Source of the DNA: G963677185 sp963677185
GTDB lineage: Bacteria; Bacillota; Syntrophomonadia; Syntrophomonadales; Syntrophomonadaceae
Assembly (NCBI GenBank): GCA_963677185.1
Contig: OY781889.1
Span: 1,116,001 to 1,180,000, forward strand
Direction: 5' to 3'
DNA length: 64,000 nucleotides
A program made the translations under genes and the position numbers. This document shows, one piece after another, positions 26,166 through 35,241 of the stretch (positions are counted from its first letter, which is position 1; each line of letters begins with the position of its first letter). Under the pieces are notes generated by a model. It had not been told where the DNA came from, ran no database searches, and was given only the letters and a program-made list of their open reading frames with translations.

Positions 26166-26405
26166 ATGAACACAGCCAGAAGAGTATTTGATTATTGCAT
26201 GGAACCGGCGGCCGGAACGAGGACGGCATATGAAAACAGGCGTGATTATGCAGGTCATTTGCGCCTGGTGGTGGACAACACCAATCCTCTGCCAGAGCCG
26301 GTATTTGAACTGCCCGCATGGTTCGACCACCTGGGCAAGGCCATGTGGTATTCCGCCGCCGGGCTGGTTATAATTAATATAGTGAACCAGATTGTGCTGT
26401 GGTAG
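26166..26405 (+). CDS. Small single-pass membrane protein, probably SOS-controlled
   Basis: The 79-residue protein has a charged N-terminal part (1-48) and one C-terminal membrane helix (about 58-79, AMWYSAAGLVIINIVNQIVLW region) ending in Trp. GAGGAGCGG precedes ATG 26166; the longer frame from 26148 has no ribosome-binding site. I do not recognise the family. Small membrane proteins under LexA control, such as YneA and SidA, commonly delay cell division after DNA damage; the promoter makes that role possible, but sequence similarity to them is not evident. It is followed by a strong hairpin at 26445, so it is probably monocistronic. Confidence 0.7.
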   Translation: MNTARRVFDYCMEPAAGTRTAYENRRDYAGHLRLVVDNTNPLPEPVFELPAWFDHLGKAMWYSAAGLVIINIVNQIVLW

Positions 26406-26444
26406 TCTAACCAATTCATCTATAAATCCATTCATGTAAAGCCT

Positions 26445-26491
26445 GACTATTTACCGGGGCCGCCTCCCTTCGGCAACCCCGGTAAATAGTC
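26445..26491 (+). terminator. Strong hairpin, probable terminator
   Basis: GACTATTTACCGGGG (26445-26459) and CCCCGGTAAATAGTC (26477-26491) are perfect 15-base arms around a 17-base loop. The sequence after it (GTTTC) has only a short T-run. It separates the small membrane protein gene from the glycosylation island. Confidence 0.65.
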
Positions 26492-26625
26492 GTTTCAGGT
26501 TGTAACTACATATAACACTTCCGCCCGAGTTTTAACATCAATACAGCTTGTCCTGCAAATTCCCGATTAATAATCTTGTGCTTTTCTCCGATAATAACAG
26601 TAAGCCTTATGGAAGGGGTGTTCCT

Positions 26626-26880
26626 ATGGATATGTGGGAAACCATGGAAAATGTCGATCTGGCGATATTTGCGCTGGAAACCAATAAAATCGGTCAGTAT
26701 TTTGGGCAATTAATAGAGCAGATGTCGCCGTTAATGGCTGGGCTGCAAGAGACCCAACTGCTGGAAGTGAATCAAACGCTGACCGCAATGCTGGCTGCAA
26801 TGGAGCATCAGGATTATTTGCTGCTTTCAGATCTTATGCGTTTCCAGCTTCAGCCATTCTTGAAGAGTATTCTTTCATAA
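26626..26880 (+). CDS. Small helical protein of the flagellar glycosylation island, function unknown
   Basis: The 84-residue product (MDMWETMENVDLAIFALETN onward) is predicted all-helical, with hydrophobic residues at regular spacing and a high Leu, Gln and Met content. It has no signal peptide or membrane segment. GGAAGGGGTG precedes ATG 26626. It lies 53 bases before the MAF glycosyltransferase gene, a position that suggests a helper role in flagellin modification or export, but no family was recognised. Confidence 0.65.
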   Translation: MDMWETMENVDLAIFALETNKIGQYFGQLIEQMSPLMAGLQETQLLEVNQTLTAMLAAMEHQDYLLLSDLMRFQLQPFLKSILS

Positions 26881-26933
26881 AATCAAGATATTTTGCATCC
26901 TGAATCGCGTTTATGAAGAAGGAGTCGGGCTTA

Positions 26934-28787
26934 ATGATTAATGAAAATTCGGTTATTGAATTTGATAAGTCAATTCAGATGGCCTACCGTAAAAAAGTCG
27001 GAGGGCTTGTTTTTGATGAACAAATTGCTTTGTTTGTGAAGCAAATAAAGCAGGATATTCCGTTGTATCCAGTTGAAATGGAAAGGCAGTCAAAACCGCT
27101 TAATTATCGCGTTTCACTGGATAAAAAGAAGTGTTACCTTAATAGCAGGTTTGATCCGCAAAGGGAAATGGAAATGTGCTTTGCGGATATCAGCCCGGAT
27201 ACTGAAGTGCTGGTTGTATTTGGAATGGGATTGGGCTATGTCGCTGAATACGCAGGTGAGCACTTGCCCCAGTTAGAACGGGTAATAATAGTGGAACCAA
27301 GCTCGCAAATTCTGGGAAGGGTTCTCGCTGAGAAGGATGTCCTCGAACGGCTAAAAAAGGTGCCGTCAGTCACTTTTATATGGAATAAGACCCAGGAGCA
27401 TACCGCTGCTGCTCTAAATGCAGAATTGACCAATTATATGAATCAACGCATAGGATTAATGGTTCATGTATCTTATCATTCCCTTTTCCGTGATCATTGC
27501 GATGGAGTTATGAGCCAGGTTCTTCAGCATATACGCTCAACCCAGGTGAATATTGCCACTGTACGGGGCAACATATTCCTGAAAACCCAGAATATAATTA
27601 ATAACCTGAAATATGACGCGATAAACGTCCGCCACATTACGGAACGTCTTCAGGGGCGCACAGCCATAATGGTATCGGCAGGACCCTCACTGGACAAAAA
27701 CGTTCATCTGCTTGAAGAAGCCAGGGATAAGGCATTCATTGTCGCGGTTGGTACTGCTATCAAGACCTTGTATAACAAGGGAATACGGCCCCATGCCCGG
27801 GCGGCGTTCAGCCCGTATCCCGATGAAAACCTGGTTTTTGACGGGATTGAAGACTACGAAGATATTCCTTTAATATTTTCCAATACCCTTGACTACCTGG
27901 TGGTGAAAAACTATAACGCTCCTAAAGCCCGAATGGTTATGTTCGGAGATCCGATTACCCAGTTTTTTTTCACCAGGTCAGGTTTTCCCTTCAGCCTGGT
28001 AGGCGGCGGTTCCACCATAGCCAATGTTACCTTCGACCTTCTATGCCGGGCCGGCTGCAGCAAGGTCATCATGATCGGGCAGGATATGGCCTACACCGGC
28101 ATGAAACTGTATTCCAGCGATGCCTGGGGCCAGATAGACGCATCTGGCCAGGAAAAACACATGGTTAAAACCATCGACCAGTTCGGTCAGGAAATTTACA
28201 CTACTAAACCGCTGTTTGGCTTAAAAGCTCAGTTCGAAGCGATGGTAGCGGGATTTTCGGGGGTTGAAGTAATAAACGCAACTGAAGGCGGTCTGTCCAT
28301 TGACGGTGCGCGGCATACAACGCTGAGACAGGCTCTGGATGAACTCCAGGATACATTTAATCCAGATGGCATGCTAGAGGAAGCATTTGCCGGAGGGCAG
28401 GCTGAAGCGGCCTCCGACCAGCTGGCTTTGCAACAATCGGTTGAACAAACCATGACCGAGTTGGATGAGATCCTGGCCATAAACAATCAACGCTTCCTGG
28501 CCCTGGCCAGACTGCGGGAAGAAAACAGCCTGGTAGCCGACAAGCTGAAAGCGCTGCAAAAAATTGATGAATATGAAGAACGATTAATGCAGATGGATTT
28601 CTATCGGCTGGTTTTAGCGCAGGAATTACAAACACCCTTTTTTACCATCAGAGCAGGATTCAAATACAACGGCAGCGATAAGAAAAGACGGGCAGAATCC
28701 ATTGAAAAAACGCTGGTGGGTATAACTATGAAGCTTCATGAATATGCCAGCTTTGTTAAAGAACAAATGGCATTGCAGCTTGACTGA
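26934..28787 (+). CDS. Motility-associated factor (MAF) glycosyltransferase
   Basis: The 617-residue protein carries the MAF/DUF115 core: MVSAGPSLDKNVHLLEEARDKAF and VAVGTAIKTLYNKGIRPHA in the middle, and VGGGSTIANVTFDLLCRAGCSKVIMIGQDMAY further on. A helical C-terminal tail of about 150 residues follows. MAF proteins transfer nonulosonic acids (pseudaminic or legionaminic) from CMP to Ser/Thr of flagellin in the cytoplasm before export. The presence of flagellin and nonulosonate genes in the same island supports this role. ATG 26934 is chosen over ATG 26913 because AAGAAGGAG ends 9 bases before it. Confidence 0.9.
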   Translation: MINENSVIEFDKSIQMAYRKKVGGLVFDEQIALFVKQIKQDIPLYPVEMERQSKPLNYRVSLDKKKCYLNSRFDPQREMEMCFADISPDTEVLVVFGMGLGYVAEYAGEHLPQLERVIIVEPSSQILGRVLAEKDVLERLKKVPSVTFIWNKTQEHTAAALNAELTNYMNQRIGLMVHVSYHSLFRDHCDGVMSQVLQHIRSTQVNIATVRGNIFLKTQNIINNLKYDAINVRHITERLQGRTAIMVSAGPSLDKNVHLLEEARDKAFIVAVGTAIKTLYNKGIRPHARAAFSPYPDENLVFDGIEDYEDIPLIFSNTLDYLVVKNYNAPKARMVMFGDPITQFFFTRSGFPFSLVGGGSTIANVTFDLLCRAGCSKVIMIGQDMAYTGMKLYSSDAWGQIDASGQEKHMVKTIDQFGQEIYTTKPLFGLKAQFEAMVAGFSGVEVINATEGGLSIDGARHTTLRQALDELQDTFNPDGMLEEAFAGGQAEAASDQLALQQSVEQTMTELDEILAINNQRFLALARLREENSLVADKLKALQKIDEYEERLMQMDFYRLVLAQELQTPFFTIRAGFKYNGSDKKRRAESIEKTLVGITMKLHEYASFVKEQMALQLD

Positions 28788-28815
28788 TCAACAGAACTGG
28801 CAAGGGGGTAATAAT

Positions 28816-30102
28816 ATGACTGAATTATTAAGGTGCAGCAAATGTGTGACTCCAGAGACGCACGAAACCATATTTTTTGATGGCGACGGGGTTTGCAACG
28901 TATGCCGCCAGCATGAATACAAGCAGGAAAGTATTGACTGGGACGGCCGCAAGCAGGAGTTCCTGGAAATGATTGAACAATACCGGGGCAAATACGATTA
29001 TGACTGCATTGTTCCATTCAGCGGGGGCAAGGACAGTACCTACACTTTGTATACGCTTGTAAGGGATTATCATCTCAAGCCTCTGGTGGTTTCGTTCGAT
29101 CATCATTTCTACCGGCCCAATGTGCTGGCCAATCGCCAGCGCACCTTCAAAAAACTGGGAGTGGATGTTCTGACCTTTGCCCCGAACTGGTCTGTCGTAA
29201 AAAAGCTGATGCTGGAGAGCCTGGTTCGCAAAGGCGATTTCTGCTGGCACTGCCATTCGGGAATATTTGCTTACCCCATGCACATCGCGATCAAATTCCG
29301 CGTGCCTCTGGTCATCTGGGGAGAACCGACTGCCGAGTACACTTCATACTATAGCTATGACGACGGTATTGAGGAGGTCAACGAAGAACGCTTCAACCGG
29401 TGCACTAACCTGGGCATCACCGCCGAAGATATGCTGGGCATGCTGGGCGACGATAACCTGAACATGAGAGACTTAATGCCTTACACTTATCCTCCCGAGC
29501 GGGATTTGCGGGCCCTAAAATATCGTTCGGTATGCCTGGGCAGTTATGTGCCCTGGGATACCCGGCGCCAGTCGGATCTTATTAAGAGCGAGCTGGGATG
29601 GCTGGAAGACGAAGTCGAAGGCGTGCCGCCGGGTTACGGATATGAAAAAATCGAGTGCATGATGCAGGGGGTGCGCGACTATCTTAAGTATATTAAGCGC
29701 GGTTACGCACGGACCAGCCACCTGACCAGCATCGACATCCGCAATGACCGCATGAGCAAGGATGAAGCGGAAAAACTCGTAGCTGAATACGAAGGCAAGC
29801 GCCCGGCCAGCCTGGATATTTTCCTGGATTATATGGGGATCAGCGAAGATAAGTTCAATGAAATAGCGCTTTCCCAGCTGGTTCACCCCCAGGAGTGTAA
29901 TCCGGCTTCTCTAACCAAAGGTAAGGAAAACTGGGATCAGATCATATGGTACCGGGAAAATCTGCCGGGCATGTCAGTGCGAGATGTGATCGCGGAGTAC
30001 AAGCGCTTGAAAACCGAAAATGAGCTTTTAAAAAGCATGCTGGAGGAAAGCAAACTGGGGGCCGAAAAAACGGTACGGCTGGTAGCCGGCTATCCCCGGT
30101 AA
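28816..30102 (+). CDS. N-acetyl sugar amidotransferase (WbuX/WbpG/PseA-like)
   Basis: The 428-residue protein has an N-terminal four-cysteine zinc knuckle (Cys7, Cys10, Cys27, Cys30) and an ATP-pyrophosphatase loop SGGKDS (69-74). This is the layout of enzymes that turn an N-acetyl group on a sugar into an acetamidino group with ammonia. It is followed directly by HisH- and HisF-like genes, the same trio used by WbpG-HisH2-HisF2. In Campylobacter the homologue PseA acts on pseudaminic acid, so an acetamidino derivative of the flagellar sugar is the likely product. AAGGGGGTAA precedes ATG 28816. Confidence 0.88.
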   Translation: MTELLRCSKCVTPETHETIFFDGDGVCNVCRQHEYKQESIDWDGRKQEFLEMIEQYRGKYDYDCIVPFSGGKDSTYTLYTLVRDYHLKPLVVSFDHHFYRPNVLANRQRTFKKLGVDVLTFAPNWSVVKKLMLESLVRKGDFCWHCHSGIFAYPMHIAIKFRVPLVIWGEPTAEYTSYYSYDDGIEEVNEERFNRCTNLGITAEDMLGMLGDDNLNMRDLMPYTYPPERDLRALKYRSVCLGSYVPWDTRRQSDLIKSELGWLEDEVEGVPPGYGYEKIECMMQGVRDYLKYIKRGYARTSHLTSIDIRNDRMSKDEAEKLVAEYEGKRPASLDIFLDYMGISEDKFNEIALSQLVHPQECNPASLTKGKENWDQIIWYRENLPGMSVRDVIAEYKRLKTENELLKSMLEESKLGAEKTVRLVAGYPR

Positions 30103-30111
30103 GTAAGCATT

Positions 30112-30729
30112 ATGATTGCAGTAATTGATTATGGCATGGGCAACCGTCATTCGGTTCAAAACGCCCTGCAGTACCTGGGCGAGGATTCGGTGGTATGTTC
30201 GGACGAGGCTTCCATTGTACGGTCGGAGCGGATTATTCTGCCCGGGGTAGGAGCCTTCGGCGCAGCTATGGACAGCCTGCGCCAGAGCGGATTGCTGGAG
30301 CTTCTCACCCGCGAGGTAATAGAAAAAGGAAAACCGTTTATGGGTATATGCCTGGGAATGCAGCTGCTGGCGGAAGAGGGAACCGAAAAGGGTCTGAACA
30401 AAGGCCTGGGTTGGATTCCAGGCCGGGTAGATCGCTTGCAGCCGGACGATCCTGGTTTGAAACTGCCCCATATCGGTTGGAACGATATTCAAATTCTAAA
30501 CGAGCATGCATTGCTCAAGGGCCTTAAAAAAGAAAAAGCCTTTTATTTTGTGCACAGCTACGCTTTTCAGCTGGCTTCCCCGGAACATTTGCTGGCTACC
30601 AGCAGCTATGGTGGGCCTTTTACAGCAGCCGTGCTGAAGGATAACATCTTTGCCACCCAGTTTCATCCGGAAAAAAGCCAGAAAAATGGGCTGTTGATAC
30701 TGGAGAATTTTTGCAGTTGGAGGCCATAG
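30112..30729 (+). CDS. HisH-like glutamine amidotransferase of the sugar amidation trio
   Basis: The 205-residue class-I glutaminase has the nucleophile Cys80 in GICLGMQLL, the oxyanion segment PGVGAFG and the His-x-Glu dyad in TQFHPEKS. It releases ammonia from glutamine and would channel it through the HisF-like partner to the WbuX-like enzyme. It lies in a glycosylation island with no other his genes nearby, so it is a HisH paralogue devoted to sugar modification rather than histidine synthesis (inference from context). It starts 9 bases after the amidotransferase stop. Confidence 0.87.
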   Translation: MIAVIDYGMGNRHSVQNALQYLGEDSVVCSDEASIVRSERIILPGVGAFGAAMDSLRQSGLLELLTREVIEKGKPFMGICLGMQLLAEEGTEKGLNKGLGWIPGRVDRLQPDDPGLKLPHIGWNDIQILNEHALLKGLKKEKAFYFVHSYAFQLASPEHLLATSSYGGPFTAAVLKDNIFATQFHPEKSQKNGLLILENFCSWRP

Positions 30730-30734
30730 CCAGA

Positions 30735-31496
30735 GTGGTAAAAAAGCGCCTTATCCCAATTTTATTACTGAAAGACGGCCGCATGGTCAAAGGCAAGCAT
30801 TTCCGAGATTTCCGAGATGTTGGCGATCCGGTGACCGCCGCCCGGGTTTATAATGCACAAAAGGTGGACGAGCTGGCTTTTATTGATATTCGTCCCGGCC
30901 GGGAAAGCCGTCAGAAGGTAATGGAGATTATTCAAAAGGCCGCTTCCGAGTGTTTTATACCTCTGACAGTAGGAGGAGGTGTGAACAGCATAGAGGACAT
31001 AAATGATTTTCTCGCCATCGGAGCCGACAAGGTGTCGATTAATTCTGCAGCCATCAGGAATCCGGCGCTAATTAAGGAAGCCGCTGAACGCTATGGTGAT
31101 CAATGCGTGGTTTTAAGCGTAGATTATACATATGATGAAGACCAACAGCCAATGGTGGTCATCGATTCCGGAGCTACACCAACCGGAATTGACGCTCTCG
31201 AACATATACAGCACTGTGTTGAGCTGGGAGCAGGAGAAGTGTTGCTGACCTGCATCGACCGGGAAGGGGATATGCAGGGTTACGACCAGGTGTTTTTACA
31301 CAAAGTAGTAAATGCTGTGCCTGTCCCGGTTATCGCCAATGGAGGGGCTGGAACCCTTAATGATTTTTATACGGCCCTGACGGAAACTGGTGTTTCAGCG
31401 GTAGCAGCCGCCAGCATTTTCCATTTTACCGATCAAAGCCCCATCAAGGCCAGGTTCTTCCTGGCAAATAAAGGTGTGTCGGTGCGGGCCCTTTAG
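30735..31496 (+). CDS. HisF-like cyclase subunit of the sugar amidation trio
   Basis: The TIM-barrel protein of 253 residues begins VKKRLIPILLLKDGRMVKG and keeps the phosphate-binding elements VGGGVNS and ANGGAGT. HisF normally has Asp11 and Asp130 as catalytic residues; here the first region reads LLLKDG, consistent with a divergent paralogue. It provides the ammonia channel. The exact start is uncertain: GTG 30735 gives the normal family N-terminus and has GGAGG 11 bases upstream, while TTG 30711 and 30717 would overlap the HisH-like gene. No ATG is available. Confidence 0.82.
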   Translation: MVKKRLIPILLLKDGRMVKGKHFRDFRDVGDPVTAARVYNAQKVDELAFIDIRPGRESRQKVMEIIQKAASECFIPLTVGGGVNSIEDINDFLAIGADKVSINSAAIRNPALIKEAAERYGDQCVVLSVDYTYDEDQQPMVVIDSGATPTGIDALEHIQHCVELGAGEVLLTCIDREGDMQGYDQVFLHKVVNAVPVPVIANGGAGTLNDFYTALTETGVSAVAAASIFHFTDQSPIKARFFLANKGVSVRAL

Positions 31497-31562
31497 TCGG
31501 GAGAGCGGGAGCGCAGATAGTTGCGATTGCAAGCTGGAAATATAGTATACGGGAGCATATAT

Positions 31563-32105
31563 ATGGATACGAACCAGAAACCGGAATTTATTAGCGGGGA
31601 CCGGCTATACCTTCGAGAAGTGCGCATAAGCGATGTCAATGAGGATTATTACCGCTGGATGAATGATCCAGGGATCGTTCAATATACGGAAAGCCGGTTC
31701 TCACCTCAATCCATGGAGCAGATTGCCGTGTTCGTCAGGGATATGTCATCTACCAGGGACAACGTGTTTCTGGCCATTATGGAACGGTCCAGCGGAAAGC
31801 ATATTGGCAATATCAAGCTCGGCGGCATCAACTGGAAACACCGCTTTGGCGATATCGGCCTGATAATCGGCGATAAGGATTGCTGGGGAAAAGGCTACGG
31901 CACTGAAGCGATAAGCCTGGTCGCCGATTTCGCAGCTAAAACGCTCAATCTGCACAAAGTATGGGCGGGCTGCTATTGTATAAATGAGGGCTCCATCAAG
32001 GCATTCCAAAAGGCAGGCTTCACCAGGGAAGGCATATCAAAACAACAGTACTTTTTTAACGGAGATTATATTGACGCGGTTATACTGGGCAAAATTTTGG
32101 ATTAG
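31563..32105 (+). CDS. GNAT N-acetyltransferase, probable PseH/SpsD-type sugar acetyltransferase
   Basis: The 180-residue protein has the RimJ/RimL-type GNAT fold: LYLREVRISDVNEDYYRWMNDP at the start, the acetyl-CoA loop GLIIGDKDCWGKGYGTEA, and the C-terminal KVWAGCYCINEGSIKAFQKAGF. In nonulosonate pathways this family acetylates the 4-amino group of the UDP-sugar made by PseC. No other acetyltransferase is present in the island, so assignment to that step is reasonable. GGGAGC precedes ATG 31563; the frame is open back to 31521 without a ribosome-binding site. Confidence 0.8.
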   Translation: MDTNQKPEFISGDRLYLREVRISDVNEDYYRWMNDPGIVQYTESRFSPQSMEQIAVFVRDMSSTRDNVFLAIMERSSGKHIGNIKLGGINWKHRFGDIGLIIGDKDCWGKGYGTEAISLVADFAAKTLNLHKVWAGCYCINEGSIKAFQKAGFTREGISKQQYFFNGDYIDAVILGKILD

Positions 32106-32124
32106 ATCAAGGGGATGAAAACGC

Positions 32125-32931
32125 ATGATTCTAGCGATTATTCAGGCGCGGATGGGATCAAGCCGGCTGCCCGGAAAGGTTCTTTTGCAGGCCAGTGGCA
32201 AACCCTTGCTGCAATGGCAGCTGGAAAGGGTTGCGCAGGCCAAAGGAATTGACCGCACAATGGTCGCAACGACGGTCAATGATAGTGATAAGGCCATTGC
32301 AGAACTGTGCAAGCAGCTTGGAATCGGCTTCTATCAGGGCTCGGAAAACGATGTGCTGGATCGGTACTATCAGGCGGCACTTCATGGGGGATGTTCAGAA
32401 CAGGACAGTGTAATCCGGCTGACCGCAGATTGCCCCCTGATCGATCCCTCGATAATCAGAGAAGTTATAAGGCTGTTTGAGAACACCGGAGTTGATTATG
32501 CATCCAATGTAAACCCGCCCACTTTTCCCGATGGCCTTGATATAGAGATATTCAGGTTTTCAGCCCTGCTAAAAGCCTGGCAGGAAGCTGGATTAAAATC
32601 AGAACGAGAGCATGTGACTCCGTATATACGGAATCATCCAGAAATATTTTCCCAGGCCAATTATGCTGGAGACAGGGATTTTTCTTCCCAGCGCTGGACG
32701 GTTGACGAACAAAGGGATTTTGATCTGATCGCAAATATAATTGACCATTTCAGCGGCTGGCAAAAGCCCTTTTATATGGATGATATTCTTGAATATCTGG
32801 AAGCTAATCCTGCTTTGTCTGAGATAAACCAGGATATTGGACGGAACGAGGGTTATGCCAAATCGCTGGCTGAAGATGAAAGCGTACAATTGGAGAAAAA
32901 CGGCGATGCAGTTACGGGCAAGAAGGGATGA
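32125..32931 (+). CDS. SpsF-like cytidylyltransferase, probable CMP-nonulosonate synthetase
   Basis: The 268-residue protein begins with the nucleotide-binding signature IIQARMGSSRLPGKVL, with LTADCPLIDP as the metal/sugar site, matching the SpsF subfamily of cytidylyltransferases. It would activate the free nonulosonic acid with CTP, the PseF step, before MAF transfers it. SpsF proteins also occur with aldo/keto reductases and class-III aminotransferases, as here, so it may serve another acidic sugar. GGGGATG precedes the ATG. Confidence 0.78.
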   Translation: MILAIIQARMGSSRLPGKVLLQASGKPLLQWQLERVAQAKGIDRTMVATTVNDSDKAIAELCKQLGIGFYQGSENDVLDRYYQAALHGGCSEQDSVIRLTADCPLIDPSIIREVIRLFENTGVDYASNVNPPTFPDGLDIEIFRFSALLKAWQEAGLKSEREHVTPYIRNHPEIFSQANYAGDRDFSSQRWTVDEQRDFDLIANIIDHFSGWQKPFYMDDILEYLEANPALSEINQDIGRNEGYAKSLAEDESVQLEKNGDAVTGKKG

Positions 32932-32938
32932 CGTTGTT

Positions 32939-33844
32939 ATGTTAAAGAATAAGCTATGCCTGGGAACGGTGCAATTCGGCCTGGAATATGGCATTAACAA
33001 CAAGACCGGCAAACCCGGTCAGGAACAGGTATTTGCCATGCTGGATCATGCCCGCGCTGAGAATATTGAATATATTGACACCGCTGCCGCCTATGGAAAT
33101 GCTGAAGAAGTAATCGGCGCCTGGTTTGACAGCCGGGGTTGCCAGGATGAGTTCAAGGTCATTTCCAAGCTGCGCCCCAATCTTATCGAAGAAGGTTCTC
33201 GGGATGTGGCGGATATGGTGATAGAACAGGTTCAAGGCTCGCTGCAGCGTCTGCGCCTGAAACGCCTGAACGGTTATTTGCTGCACACACCGGCCAATTT
33301 CTATAATCCTATGGTAATCAAAGGTTTGCAGGAGGCTAAAAATCTCGGCTTGACGGAAAACATCGGCGTATCCATATACGAAGTGGAAACCGCCATGGAT
33401 GTGGTTCAATCGGGCCTGGTTGACTATATTCAGATACCGTTCAACGTTCTGGATCAGCGCCTGGCCAGGGGCGATTTTTATCGAATTGCCAGGGACAACG
33501 GAATGCTCGTTTTTGCCCGCAGCCCTTTCTTGCAAGGACTGTTGTTCATGGAACCGGCAGAAGTGCCGGATAGGGTAGCTGAAGCCCGGGGCTATGTAGA
33601 GGAATTTGGGGAAATCGCAACCCGCCACGGATTCAGCCGGGCCGAAGCATGCATGCTTTTATCGTTAATCAGTCCGGGGCATGATTTCGTGGTTTTCGGA
33701 GTAGACAACTTGCAACAGCTGCAGGAAGATTTGAATGTGGAGGAAAAAGGGCGTGATACCTCAGCATTGGTGGCTGATCTGGAGCAGCGCTTTGTAAATA
33801 TAGAAAAAGCCATAATTTTTCCCAGCCTCTGGGCGAACAAGTGA
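32939..33844 (+). CDS. Aldo/keto reductase of the glycosylation island
   Basis: The 301-residue TIM-barrel protein has the aldo/keto reductase landmarks: GTVQFGLEYG at the start, the catalytic Asp and Tyr in YIDTAAAYGNAE, Lys in VISKL and His in YLLHTPANF. It would reduce or oxidise a sugar carbonyl with NAD(P)H. The position between a cytidylyltransferase and an aminotransferase suggests an oxidation-transamination pair on a sugar, but the substrate is not known. The start lies 7 bases after the previous stop. Confidence 0.85.
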   Translation: MLKNKLCLGTVQFGLEYGINNKTGKPGQEQVFAMLDHARAENIEYIDTAAAYGNAEEVIGAWFDSRGCQDEFKVISKLRPNLIEEGSRDVADMVIEQVQGSLQRLRLKRLNGYLLHTPANFYNPMVIKGLQEAKNLGLTENIGVSIYEVETAMDVVQSGLVDYIQIPFNVLDQRLARGDFYRIARDNGMLVFARSPFLQGLLFMEPAEVPDRVAEARGYVEEFGEIATRHGFSRAEACMLLSLISPGHDFVVFGVDNLQQLQEDLNVEEKGRDTSALVADLEQRFVNIEKAIIFPSLWANK

Positions 33845-33854
33845 AAAGGAAGCG

Positions 33855-35150
33855 ATGATTATGTCGGAGCGTTATGCAAAATCCGAAGCCCTGCTGGAAC
33901 GGGCGCTGAAAACCATTCCTCTGGGCACCCAGACCTTCAGTAAAAGCATCACCCAGTATCCCCTGGGAGTCTCGCCGTATTTCATAGTGCGCGGTCAGGG
34001 AGCTCATGTATGGGATGTAGATGGCAACGAGTACATTGACTTTGTAAGCGCTCTGGCTGCGATCACCCTGGGATACAACGATCCCGACGTGACCGCAGCT
34101 GTCGAGGCCCAGCTGAAAAATGGGGTTATTTTCTCCCTGGCCCATCCCCTGGAAGTGGAACTGGCGGAAAAGATCGTAGAAATGGTGCCCTGCGCGGAAA
34201 TGGTGCGCTATGGCAAGAATGGTTCAGACGCCACTGCTGGAGCTATACGCCTGGCCAGAGCTTATACCAGACGGGATCATGTTGCGGCCTGTGGCTATCA
34301 CGGATGGCAGGACTGGTACATCGGGTCAACCGCGCGGAACCTGGGTGTGCCAGAAGCTACGAGCGCGCTGACCCACCAGTTCGAATACAACAACCTGGAA
34401 TCCCTGGAAAAAATTCTAGCCCAGCACAAAGGCGATATGGCAGCGGTTATCATGGAGCCCATGAATTATGTCGAGCCGGTTCCAGGATTCCTGGAGGCTG
34501 TTAAAGAACTCGCCCATGAAAACGGGGCGGTTTTTATCTTCGACGAGCTGGTCACCGGATTTCGCTATGCTAACGGCGGGGCCCAGGAATACTTCGGCGT
34601 GGTTCCAGATTTGGCCAGCTACGGAAAAGGGCTTTCCAACGGCTATCCTATTTCCGCTATTGCCGGAAAAGCTGAGATTATGCACCTGATGGAAGAGGTC
34701 TTTTTCTCCTTCACCTACGGAGGGGAGTCGCTGTCGTTGGCGGCATCGCTGGCCACCCTGAATAAGCTGCAGAGGCTGCCGGTGCTTGCTGATATTGCCA
34801 GAAAAGGCAGCATTTTTGTAAATGGCGTAAGAAGCATAATCAGCAGCTTGGAACTTGATGATGTCATCCAGATCGGAGGGCACCCATCCTGGACCATAGC
34901 CAATTTCTGCGATGCCGGGGGATACAGCTCCTGGGAGATTAAAAGCCTGTTTCTGCAGGAAATGCTGGCCCGGGGAATTCTAACCCTGGGAACCCATGAT
35001 ATTAATTATGCTCACAGCGATGCCGACATTCAGATGCTCATAAAATGTTACGGCGAGGTTCTTGATATGATTAAAACCGTAATAACCGAACATAAGTTAA
35101 GCGATTATCTGCGCTGCAAGCCGATCGAGCCGCTGTTCAAGCTCCGCTAG
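33855..35150 (+). CDS. Class-III PLP aminotransferase (glutamate-1-semialdehyde aminomutase-like)
   Basis: The 431-residue protein has the fold of GSA aminomutases: VWDVDGNEYIDFVSALAAITLG, the PLP-phosphate loop NGSDATAGAIRLARAYT, the Asp of IFDELVTGFR and the Schiff-base Lys in SYGKGLSNGYP. No heme-synthesis genes lie nearby. In surface-sugar clusters such enzymes aminate keto-sugars, and the aldo/keto reductase encoded 10 bases upstream could make the keto substrate (inference). The start is ATG 33855 or 33861; GGAAG lies just upstream. Confidence 0.83.
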   Translation: MIMSERYAKSEALLERALKTIPLGTQTFSKSITQYPLGVSPYFIVRGQGAHVWDVDGNEYIDFVSALAAITLGYNDPDVTAAVEAQLKNGVIFSLAHPLEVELAEKIVEMVPCAEMVRYGKNGSDATAGAIRLARAYTRRDHVAACGYHGWQDWYIGSTARNLGVPEATSALTHQFEYNNLESLEKILAQHKGDMAAVIMEPMNYVEPVPGFLEAVKELAHENGAVFIFDELVTGFRYANGGAQEYFGVVPDLASYGKGLSNGYPISAIAGKAEIMHLMEEVFFSFTYGGESLSLAASLATLNKLQRLPVLADIARKGSIFVNGVRSIISSLELDDVIQIGGHPSWTIANFCDAGGYSSWEIKSLFLQEMLARGILTLGTHDINYAHSDADIQMLIKCYGEVLDMIKTVITEHKLSDYLRCKPIEPLFKLR

Positions 35151-35241
35151 GATAGAGCTGAAAGCGGAATGTATTTGCTTCCTACCGATTGACGGACTGC
35201 GAATCTGGTATGGAAACGCCGAATGATAAGGTGGGATTGAT

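Noticed and set aside
30112..31496. HisH/HisF as part of a histidine operon
   Set aside because: No other his genes are near, and the pair follows a WbuX-like amidotransferase in a glycosylation island.
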